NCBI GenBank assembly: GCA_025458755.1
Contig: JALORT010000231.1
Location: forward strand, 1 to 5,187
DNA from: Methylotetracoccus sp.
GTDB taxonomy: Bacteria; Pseudomonadota; Gammaproteobacteria; Methylococcales; Methylococcaceae
DNA: 5,187 nucleotides
Direction: 5' to 3'
Shown here piece after piece: positions 1 to 5,187 of this stretch. A program made the position numbers and the translations under genes. The notes under the pieces were generated by a model. That model saw nothing but the letters and a program-made list of their open reading frames with translations. It was not told where the DNA came from and ran no database searches. Every line of letters starts with the position of its first letter. Positions within the stretch are counted from its first letter, which is position 1.

Positions 1-1176
1 AGCCTGCTGAAGGACTGGTTGACCAGCGGATTCGTGGATTGTCCGGTGATTATGATGTCCGGTCATGCGACGATCGAAACCGCGGTGGAAGCCACCCGTC
101 TCGGCGCCTACGATTTCCTGGAGAAGCCGCTCTCCATGGCGAAGCTGCTGGTCACGGTCGAGCGGGCGCTGGAAACGGCGCGGCTGCGGCGCGAAAACAT
201 CGGCCTCAAGCGGCGAGTCGAACCGGCCGTGGAACCGGTCGGCAAGAGCGCCGCGATGGAACGGCTGAGAGAGCAGATCAAGAAATTGGCTCAGCACGAT
301 GCGCGCGTGCTGCTGGTCGGTGAACCGGGCTGCGGGAAGGAGACCTTCGCCCGCTACCTGCACGCGATGAGCCCGCGACGCGATGGCCCGTTCATCGACG
401 TGGGTGTCGGCACGTTGGCGCCGGACCACTCCGCAATCGAGTTTTTCGGCCGGGAGGCCGGCGGGCAGATCCACCGTGGTCTGCTCGAACAATCTCACGG
501 CGGCACGCTGTTCCTGGATGAAGTGGCCGATATGGACGACGAAATTCAGCTCCGCCTTCTCAGTGCGCTGGAGTCCCGCGCGTTTTCTCGAGTCGGCGGC
601 AGTGACCCGATTACCGTCGACGTTCGGGTGATCGCTTCGACCCGCAAGATGCTGGAGGAGGAGGTGCGCGCCGGAAACTTTCGCCGCGAACTGCTGTACC
701 TGCTTAATGCCGTCACACTGAAGATCCCGCCGCTCCGGGAGCACACCGAGGATATTCCGGAACTTCTCAACCTCTACGTCGATCATTTCGTCAGTCGCGA
801 GAAGATACCGTTCCGGCGGTTTCCGGTCGCGGTGCAAAATTTTCTGCGTAACTATGCTTGGCCCGGTAATATCCGCGAACTGAAAAACTTAGTGCAGCGC
901 TTGATGATCCTCGGCGCCGGCGAGGAAGTGTCTCTGGATGAGGTGCGCGCCGCCTTGGGCGAATCGCTGAACCTCGCGAGCTCACAGGGCCAGCCCGATT
1001 TCTTTGGGCTGCCGCTGAAGGAGGCGCGTGATAAGTTCGAGAAGACCTATCTGGAATACCACCTCGAAAAATACGGCGGCAACGTCGCGCGCCTTTCTCA
1101 GGCGATCGGGCTGGAGAGGACGCATCTCTACCGCAAGCTCAATTCGCTCGGCGTCAATTTCAAAGAAAAGCGCTGA
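1..1176 (+). CDS. ntrX: NtrX-type response regulator (NtrC family), 5'-truncated by window edge
   Basis: The frame is open from base 1, so the true start lies upstream and the TTG at 19 is not a start. About 391 codons are visible. Order of parts: the C-terminal half of a receiver domain (switch serine in MMSGHA near 55-72, conserved lysine in EKP near 121-129), an AAA+ sigma-54-interaction-type domain (Walker A GEPGCGKE at 319-342, Walker B LFLDE at 508-522, WPGNIREL near 859-882), and a Fis-type helix-turn-helix at about 1081-1155. The phosphorylated aspartate is not in the window. By family knowledge it is the response regulator partnered with the NtrY kinase, linked to nitrogen or redox control. 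The following trkA supports ntrX over ntrC. Oddities: no GAFTGA loop (the region reads FFGREAGGQIHRG), glycine where the switch asparagine is expected, and leucine at one arginine-finger position. It may therefore act on DNA without classical sigma-54 activation. The family assignment is firm; the exact name is likely. Confidence 0.88.
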   Translation, partial: SLLKDWLTSGFVDCPVIMMSGHATIETAVEATRLGAYDFLEKPLSMAKLLVTVERALETARLRRENIGLKRRVEPAVEPVGKSAAMERLREQIKKLAQHDARVLLVGEPGCGKETFARYLHAMSPRRDGPFIDVGVGTLAPDHSAIEFFGREAGGQIHRGLLEQSHGGTLFLDEVADMDDEIQLRLLSALESRAFSRVGGSDPITVDVRVIASTRKMLEEEVRAGNFRRELLYLLNAVTLKIPPLREHTEDIPELLNLYVDHFVSREKIPFRRFPVAVQNFLRNYAWPGNIRELKNLVQRLMILGAGEEVSLDEVRAALGESLNLASSQGQPDFFGLPLKEARDKFEKTYLEYHLEKYGGNVARLSQAIGLERTHLYRKLNSLGVNFKEKR

Positions 1177-1227
1177 GAGCGACGACAACACCGATCGTGT
1201 TCACGTTTCACCCGAAGACCTGAGCCA

Positions 1228-2616
1228 ATGAAGATCATCATCCTGGGTGCCGGGCAAGTCGGCACCAGCGTGTTAGCTTCCCTGGTCAGCGAACGCAACG
1301 ACATCGTCGTCGTCGACACACAGTCGCATTTGCTCAAGGACTTGCAGGATCGCTACGACATCGGGATCGTGCAGGGCAACGCCTCTCACCCGACGGTGTT
1401 GAAGAGGGCCGGCGCCGACGAAACCGACATGCTGATCGCGGTCACCAGCGACGACGAAACCAACATGCTGGCCTGTCAGATCGCCAATGCCCTGTTCAAG
1501 ATTCCGAAGAAGATCGCGCGCGTGCGGGCACTCGAATACCTCAGTTACCCGGAGCTGTTTGCCGGCGACGCCATCCCGATCGATGTGGTGATCAGCCCGG
1601 AACAGATCATCACCCAATTCATCGAGCGGCTGTTGGAGTACCCCGGCGCCTCCCAGGTCCTCGACTTCGCCGACGGCAAGATTCGGCTGGCGTCCGTGCG
1701 GGCGCTGCAGGGCGGTCCACTGGTCGGCCGGGAGATCCGCGAACTGCACCAGCACATGCCGAATGTCCATGCACGCATCACGGCGATCTTCCGCCAGGGT
1801 AATCCGATCATCCCTAACGGGAGGGAGACCATCGAAGCGGGTGATGAGGTTTTCTTCATCGCCTCGAGCGAAGAAATCAAAGACGTGATGAGCGAACTCC
1901 GGGAGTTGGAGAAACCATACAAGCGGCTGATGTTCGCCGGCGGCGGGCATATCGGCAAGCGGGTCGCGCAGGCGCTGGAAAACCGCTATCAAGTCAAGGT
2001 GATTGAGAAGGATACCAAGCGGGCGAAGAAAATCGCCGGCGAGCTGACCAACACCGTGGTTCTGGTCGGCGATGCTTCCGACAGGGAGTTGCTGGTCAGC
2101 GAAAATATCGAGAATACCGACGTCTTCTGCGCCATCACGAACGCGGATGAAGCCAACATTTTGTCCGCGATGCTGGCCCGGCGACTGGGCGCCAGGCGGG
2201 TCATCAGCCTGATCAACAAGACGGCGTACGCCGACATCATCGGCAACAATCTGGTCGATCTCGTCATTTCACCTCAGCAGTCGACGATCGGCGCGTTGCT
2301 GCGGCACATCCGGCGCTATGACGCCGTGCGGGTCTATTCACTTCGGCACGGTGCGGCCGAGGCGATCGAGGCGATCGCCCACGGAACCCCCGGCAGTTCT
2401 CGGATCGTCGGCATCCCGATCGACCGCATCAAGATGCCTCCCGGTGTCGTGATGGGGGCCTTGGTGCGGGGCGATGACGTGGTCCAAGTCCACCACGACA
2501 CCGTGATTCAGGACGGAGATCACGTGATCATGTTCCTGCTCGACAAAAAGCTGATTCCGGTCATCGAGCAGATGTTCCAGACCGACAGCGTTGCGGCCCA
2601 GGCGCGGAGCGCGTGA
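1228..2616 (+). CDS. trkA: Trk system potassium uptake regulatory protein TrkA
   Basis: A peripheral cytoplasmic NAD(H)-binding subunit that gates the TrkH/TrkG potassium channel at the inner membrane. At 462 residues it has the usual length of two-repeat TrkA (about 458 in E. coli). Two RCK_N Rossmann domains are visible: the first opens with GAGQVG at residues 7-12 and has the ribose-binding aspartate at the end of strand 2 (VVVD, about residue 30); the second has GGGHIG at residues 238-243, followed by VIEKD. Each is followed by an RCK_C domain (about 143-227 and 373-453). No TrkH/TrkG gene is in the window, which is common because trkA is often unlinked. The ATG start gives the canonical MKIIILGAGQVG. 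Only a weak GAAG (1214-1217) precedes it, so translation may depend partly on coupling with ntrX, whose stop is 51 bases upstream. The product is intact, with no missing motif seen. Confidence 0.96.
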   Translation: MKIIILGAGQVGTSVLASLVSERNDIVVVDTQSHLLKDLQDRYDIGIVQGNASHPTVLKRAGADETDMLIAVTSDDETNMLACQIANALFKIPKKIARVRALEYLSYPELFAGDAIPIDVVISPEQIITQFIERLLEYPGASQVLDFADGKIRLASVRALQGGPLVGREIRELHQHMPNVHARITAIFRQGNPIIPNGRETIEAGDEVFFIASSEEIKDVMSELRELEKPYKRLMFAGGGHIGKRVAQALENRYQVKVIEKDTKRAKKIAGELTNTVVLVGDASDRELLVSENIENTDVFCAITNADEANILSAMLARRLGARRVISLINKTAYADIIGNNLVDLVISPQQSTIGALLRHIRRYDAVRVYSLRHGAAEAIEAIAHGTPGSSRIVGIPIDRIKMPPGVVMGALVRGDDVVQVHHDTVIQDGDHVIMFLLDKKLIPVIEQMFQTDSVAAQARSA

Positions 2617-2627
2617 CTGATGCCCTG

Positions 2628-3194
2628 ATGGCGAAGTGGAACGAACGCTATCGGAGGGCCTCACCCGAGTCTCCGGAGCCGGCCGCGGTGCTCACCGACG
2701 GCTCCCATCTGCTGCCCGCCGCCGGTCGGGCCCTGGACCTGGCCTGCGGCGAAGGGGGAAGCGCGTTGTTTCTCGCCCGCCGCGGCATCGACGTGACCGC
2801 CCGTGACATTTCCGCGGTTGCCGTGGATCGCCTGCGGGCGCGTGCGCATGTCGAGGGTCTGCGTTTGACGGCCGAAGTCACCGATATCGAGAGGCTTCCG
2901 TGGCCGCCCGATCATTACGACGTGATCGTGGTGTCGCGCTATCTTCAGCGCGCTTTGGCGCCAGCCATCATGGCAAGCCTGAATCCGGGCGGCTTGCTGT
3001 TCTATCAGACGTTCACCGCCAACAAGCAGCCTGGCATTGGCCCCACCAACCCGAACTACCTCCTGGGTGATAACGAGCTGCTGGATTTGTTCCGCGGTCT
3101 CAAGGTGCGTTTCTACCGGGAAGACGCACGCTGCGGAAATGCCGCTTTCGGCCGCAGGAACGAAGCCTATTTCGTCGGCCAGAAACCCTGTTGA
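2628..3194 (+). CDS. Class I SAM-dependent methyltransferase, TehB-like
   Basis: A 188-residue protein beginning MAKWNERYR, the W-x-E-R-Y opening typical of TehB-like small methyltransferases. The SAM-binding motif I is clear: LDLACGEGGSALFLA, about residues 36-50, with D37 and the glycine-rich turn. The acidic end of strand 2 is D60 in ARDIS. Next come a motif II-like acidic position in TDIERLPW (85-92) and the strand YDVIVVSRYL (97-106). A later FYQTF segment and a GPTNPNYLL stretch recur in this subfamily as I recall it. The substrate is not readable: relatives are annotated for tellurite or other chalcogen and thiol methylation, but many are simply uncharacterised. I chose the ATG at 2628. 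An in-frame GTG at 2613 would overlap the trkA stop and add five residues (MTDAL); GCGGAG lies only 3-4 bases before it, and neither start has a well-spaced ribosome site. Tight packing with trkA suggests co-transcription. Confidence 0.87.
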   Translation: MAKWNERYRRASPESPEPAAVLTDGSHLLPAAGRALDLACGEGGSALFLARRGIDVTARDISAVAVDRLRARAHVEGLRLTAEVTDIERLPWPPDHYDVIVVSRYLQRALAPAIMASLNPGGLLFYQTFTANKQPGIGPTNPNYLLGDNELLDLFRGLKVRFYREDARCGNAAFGRRNEAYFVGQKPC

Positions 3195-3221
3195 CTTCCC
3201 ACCCGTCGAGAGATTTGACCC

Positions 3222-3620
3222 ATGAGCGAAATCGCAAGACTCAACCCCGTAGACGCCTGGGAGCGGATGCAGAGCTGTCCCGGCGCGGTGCTGATCGATG
3301 TCCGGGATCCGGTCGAATTCGCGTTCGTCGGCCACCCCAGCGGAGCGGTTAACATCCCGTGGAAAACGGCGCCCGATTGGCGGCCGAATCCTGATTTTCT
3401 TCGACAAGTCAAAGGGTTTGCACCCGAATCGGATCGACCGCTCTTCCTGCTGTGCCGGAGCGGGCAACGCTCGCTCGATGCGGCCAGAGCGCTCGCCGCC
3501 GCCGGTTACCGCAACCTGACGAACGTCGAAGAAGGATTCGAAGGCGCTCTGGATGCCGACCGGCACCGCGGAGCGCTGGGCGGATGGCGTTACCATGGAC
3601 TCCCGTGGGAACAAAGCTGA
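3222..3620 (+). CDS. Single-domain rhodanese (sulfurtransferase)
   Basis: A 132-residue cytoplasmic protein made of one rhodanese domain, without signal peptide or membrane segment. The N-terminal signature VLIDVRDPVEFAFVGHPSGA (about residues 23-42) and the active-site loop CRSGQRS are both present. C78 is the expected persulfide-carrying cysteine, and the loop has the six-residue form of sulfur-specific rhodaneses. The C-terminal GGWRYHGLPWEQS resembles a tail I recall from a family of small proteobacterial rhodaneses. The role would be transfer of sulfane sulfur from a donor such as thiosulfate or a persulfide to a thiol or protein acceptor; the partner is unknown. The ATG is preceded by GAGAGA (3208-3213) at a reasonable distance. 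It follows the methyltransferase by 27 bases, so the two are probably co-transcribed, which hints at, but does not prove, a shared role in sulfur or chalcogen chemistry. All catalytic features look intact. Confidence 0.93.
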   Translation: MSEIARLNPVDAWERMQSCPGAVLIDVRDPVEFAFVGHPSGAVNIPWKTAPDWRPNPDFLRQVKGFAPESDRPLFLLCRSGQRSLDAARALAAAGYRNLTNVEEGFEGALDADRHRGALGGWRYHGLPWEQS

Positions 3621-3758
3621 CCGTGTCAGCCGCGTGCGGCCTCCACTGATACGACGGGCGCGTTCAAGGCCGGATTCTGCGGCAGGCAAACTCCCGGACT
3701 TGTCACACTACGGTGCTACCTTGGCAGGACCTTATCAACGTGGACCGCCGGCACCCTT
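3621..3758. other. Intergenic gap between rhodanese and glycosyltransferase
   Basis: This 138-base stretch has no coding sequence I can support. It holds a hairpin at 3623-3652, described separately, and a small direct repeat of ACCTT at 3718-3722 and 3730-3734. I could not identify a convincing -35/-10 pair or a ribosome binding site for the downstream gene. A promoter for the glycosyltransferase may lie here but is not visible. Confidence 0.5.
3623..3652 (+). other. Hairpin directly after the rhodanese gene
   Basis: GTGTCAG (3623-3629) pairs with CTGATAC (3646-3652) over seven positions, including one G-U. Inside it CCG (3630-3632) pairs with CGG (3637-3639), with a few unpaired bases on the 3' side. 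It starts three bases after the rhodanese stop codon. No T-run follows, so it is not a standard intrinsic terminator. It could protect the 3' end of the upstream transcript, aid Rho-linked termination, or be chance. Confidence 0.4.
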
Positions 3759-4487
3759 ATGAAGAAGCCCGAAATCACCGTCATCGTTCCCACTCGCAAC
3801 GAAGCAAAAAATATCGGAACCTTTCTCGCCTCACTGCCGCCCTGGGTCCCATTGATCGTCGTCGATGCGAGCACCGACCAGACCTCCCAGATCATTCATC
3901 GCCAGCGTCCGCGGCATACGCAGATTCTCCGCAGCGGATGCACGATTCCCGAGGCGCGACAACTAGGGGCCGAGGCTGCCCGCACGGAATGGCTGGTTTT
4001 CACCGATGCCGATGTGGTGTTCCCGCCGGACTATTTCGCCCGCATCGCGCTGCATCTGGATCAGGATTGTGTTTACGGCAGCAAACTGTCTCGCGACCGC
4101 TTCGTCCGCTACTACCGATGGTTCAGTTATGGTCAGCAGATCAGCCATCGGTTGGGGATTCCGGCGGCGACCGGCTCGAATCTCGCGATCCGCCGCAAGG
4201 CGTTGCTTGACGTCGGAGGTTTTGATCCGCAGCTCATCTGCAACGAGGATTCGGAACTGGCCTGGCGTCTCAAGCGAGCGGGCTTCCGCGTGCGGTTTGT
4301 ATCCGACACGCCGGTCTATGCCACCGATCACCGGCGGCTGGAGCGGGGCCTGGTGAAAAAGACACTTCATTCGCTGATCCGCTGTCTAATGCTTTACAGC
4401 GACCTTGCTCCGTCCCGTTGGCGCCGCGGCGACTGGGGCTACTGGTCCGAACCGCAACAGGAGGAAGAAGGCGGCTCCGGCGGCTGA
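3759..4487 (+). CDS. Family 2 glycosyltransferase (GT-A fold)
   Basis: A 242-residue soluble enzyme with the GT2 layout: strand 1 ITVIVPTRNEAKNI (residues 6-19), VVDASTD (34-40) for nucleotide binding, the metal-binding DxD as FTDADV (D83-A84-D85), GSNLAIRR (139-146), and an ED pair in NEDSELAWR (E163, D164) expected to supply the catalytic base. No transmembrane helix is evident, so it is cytosolic or peripheral. It should move a sugar from a nucleotide-sugar donor to an unknown acceptor, possibly in envelope polysaccharide, lipid or protein glycosylation; no partner genes in view narrow this. The C-terminus is a low-complexity acidic and glycine tail (EEEGGSGG). It overlaps the stem of the proposed terminator at 4471-4525, so RNA structure probably constrains it. 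The ATG at 3759 is the only sensible start, with no clear ribosome site. The gene is 138 bases from the rhodanese and probably not part of that operon core. Confidence 0.92.
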   Translation: MKKPEITVIVPTRNEAKNIGTFLASLPPWVPLIVVDASTDQTSQIIHRQRPRHTQILRSGCTIPEARQLGAEAARTEWLVFTDADVVFPPDYFARIALHLDQDCVYGSKLSRDRFVRYYRWFSYGQQISHRLGIPAATGSNLAIRRKALLDVGGFDPQLICNEDSELAWRLKRAGFRVRFVSDTPVYATDHRRLERGLVKKTLHSLIRCLMLYSDLAPSRWRRGDWGYWSEPQQEEEGGSGG

Positions 4488-4525
4488 AGCGCCAGTCCCA
4501 CCGACTCGCCGGCCGTCGCTTTTTT
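4471..4525 (+). terminator. Candidate Rho-independent terminator overlapping the glycosyltransferase 3' end
   Basis: The lower stem pairs GCGGC (4471-4475) with GTCGC (4515-4519), including one G-U. A small internal loop follows (T4476 against 4513-4514). The upper stem pairs CCGGCGG (4477-4483) with TCGCCGG (4506-4512), ending in a G-T pair. The loop is about 22 bases and contains the stop codon TGA (4485-4487). Six T residues (4520-4525) follow the stem immediately. GC-rich stem plus adjacent T-run is the standard signature; the long loop and the overlap with coding sequence lower certainty. Confidence 0.55.
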
Positions 4526-4688
4526 CCGCGGCGGACGTGCACTTGCCCCGGCGCAAAGGTCGAACCCCCGCGCCGTCAATCGCGTGCCCGGGCGGCTGGA
4601 CCTCCCCGGACCGCCACTGCTATGGCTTTTCTTATGGCGGTCTGCGGCGAATCCAGGCCAGTCAGTCCGATCATTTACGCGAACCTAC
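4526..4688. other. Upstream region of the membrane-anchored gene
   Basis: No convincing coding sequence is seen between the proposed terminator and the next ribosome binding site. Because a terminator precedes it, a promoter for the downstream gene is expected here, but I could not pick a good -35/-10 pair. The visible structure is the inverted repeat at 4609-4642, described separately. Confidence 0.45.
4609..4642. repeat. 8-bp perfect inverted repeat, 18-base spacer
   Basis: GACCGCCA (4609-4616) is the exact reverse complement of TGGCGGTC (4635-4642). The intervening 18 bases include a pyrimidine-rich CTTTTCTT. The repeat sits about 60 bases upstream of the next gene's start and has no following T-run. 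It could be a leader hairpin or paired half-sites for a DNA-binding protein; chance is also possible in GC-rich DNA. Confidence 0.4.
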
Positions 4689-4693
4689 AGGAG
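4689..4693 (+). promoter_or_regulatory. Shine-Dalgarno AGGAG fixing the start of the membrane-anchored gene
   Basis: AGGAG lies seven bases before the ATG at 4701 and only one base before the in-frame ATG at 4695. The first spacing is ideal and the second is too short, so 4701 is the better start. Confidence 0.75.
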
Positions 4694-4700
4694 AATGAAG

Positions 4701-5187
4701 ATGGCGCAAGCGTCAGCCCAAGCAGCAACACCAAAGAGCAGTCGCTGGCTGCTGTGGGTTCTGGTCAGCGTCATTGTGCTCCTGGTCGGTATCCCCGTGC
4801 TTGTGCTGGGCTGGCTGGGGTTTGTGCCCGGCGTTTCGGCCCTGTTGGGGGCCGACGAACCGAGGCAACTCGGCGTGCAGTACACACCGGCCGATATGCA
4901 GAGTTTTGAGAATAAATCGGGGATAAGGTTCGAAGAGGCGACCGCCACTCCAGCGCATCCGCAAACACCGGAGACGAACCATGCGTTCGGGAGTCCGCAG
5001 CGGGTCAAGACCACTTTTACGCAGGAAGAGCTCTCGGCCGCCATCAACGGGACTGCGCTGCCGTGGCTCCCGTTGAAAGAGGTGCAGGTCAAACTGAGTG
5101 ACCGCACGATCGAACTGTCTGGTTTGCTCAGTGCGGACCGCATCCCCGAATTGGCCCGCCTGGCGGCTGGTTCCGGTTACAGTGCAT
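4701..5187 (+). CDS. Membrane-anchored protein of unknown function, 3'-truncated by window edge
   Basis: The frame stays open from the ATG at 4701 to the window end (162 codons visible) and has a strong ribosome binding site, so it is a real gene cut by the edge. A short N-terminus rich in Ala, Gln and Ser, with basic K12 and R15, precedes one hydrophobic helix (about residues 16-41; WLLWVLVSVIVLLVGIPVLV). That fits an uncleaved anchor with the C-terminal part outside the cytoplasm. After it come LGVQYTPADMQSFENKSGI (57-75), a Pro/Thr-rich linker (about 80-100), and VKTTFTQEELSAAIN (102-116), followed by alternating strand-like segments VQVKLSD and IELSGLL. The LGVxYTxxD segment plus a FTxxEL...N segment looks like a pattern I have met in poorly characterised anchored proteins, but I cannot name the family or a function. 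It probably forms its own transcription unit, after the terminator at 4471-4525. Confidence 0.85.
   Translation, partial: MAQASAQAATPKSSRWLLWVLVSVIVLLVGIPVLVLGWLGFVPGVSALLGADEPRQLGVQYTPADMQSFENKSGIRFEEATATPAHPQTPETNHAFGSPQRVKTTFTQEELSAAINGTALPWLPLKEVQVKLSDRTIELSGLLSADRIPELARLAAGSGYSA

Noticed and set aside
19..21. TTG as a start codon for the response regulator.
   Set aside because: Receiver-domain sequence (SLLKDW) continues in frame to base 1, so the gene is truncated by the window edge.
1273..1992. 239-codon antisense open frame inside trkA.
   Set aside because: It mirrors an unmistakable TrkA coding sequence, shows no domain signature, and is rich in Asp, His and Arg as expected from a reversed frame.
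2661..3689. Long 342-codon antisense open frame across the methyltransferase and rhodanese genes.
   Set aside because: It is opposite two well-recognised genes, has Arg/Gly-rich composition with no motif, and long antisense frames are common in GC-rich DNA.
3721..3736. Possible sigma-54 promoter: TTGGCAGG followed by CTTATC upstream of the glycosyltransferase.
   Set aside because: The -24 GG half is plausible, but the invariant GC at the -12 element is missing at the required spacing.
3657..3750. Sequence vaguely reminiscent of a structured RNA such as part of RNase P RNA in reverse complement.
   Set aside because: The resemblance is limited to a few short stretches, and the gap is far too short to hold that RNA.
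4695..4697. Alternative ATG start for the membrane-anchored protein, giving MKMAQ.
   Set aside because: It lies one base after AGGAG, too close for initiation; the ATG at 4701 has ideal spacing.
4405..4909. Overlapping open frames between the glycosyltransferase end and the membrane-protein start.
   Set aside because: They run in other frames through recognised genes and the gap, lack ribosome sites and motifs, and have the Arg/Pro bias of shadow frames.

Overview
The window looks like ordinary chromosome from a GC-rich (about 60% by eye) proteobacterium, probably a gamma- or betaproteobacterium. The best evidence is the pair ntrX-trkA: in these classes trkA commonly follows the ntrY-ntrX two-component genes. 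I cannot name a genus. All six genes lie on the + strand, and I see no mobile element, tRNA, rRNA or CRISPR array.

Layout: (1) 1-1176, the 3' part of an NtrX-type response regulator; the phosphoacceptor half of its receiver lies upstream of the window. (2) 1228-2616, a complete trkA, the NAD-binding regulatory subunit of Trk potassium uptake. (3) 2628-3194, a small TehB-like SAM-dependent methyltransferase that starts at or overlaps the end of trkA. (4) 3222-3620, a single-domain rhodanese with an intact active-site loop. (5) A 138-base gap holding a hairpin directly after the rhodanese stop. (6) 3759-4487, a soluble family 2 glycosyltransferase, ending inside a good candidate intrinsic terminator (4471-4525). 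(7) A 213-base gap with an 8-bp perfect inverted repeat. (8) 4701 to the window end, the start of a membrane-anchored protein of unknown function, placed by a strong ribosome binding site.

Genes 1-4 are closely spaced (gaps of 51, about 0-11 and 27 bases) and could be one transcription unit. The glycosyltransferase looks like a separate or loosely attached unit, and the terminator after it separates it from the membrane protein.

The most interesting observation is in the NtrX protein. Its nucleotide-binding Walker motifs are intact. However, the sigma-54-contacting GAFTGA loop is absent, the usual 'switch' asparagine is glycine, and one of the two expected arginine-finger positions is leucine. 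This suggests a regulator that no longer activates sigma-54 polymerase in the standard way. The second point of interest is the unfamiliar membrane-anchored protein at the right edge. I found no clear evidence of a wholly new multi-gene system.
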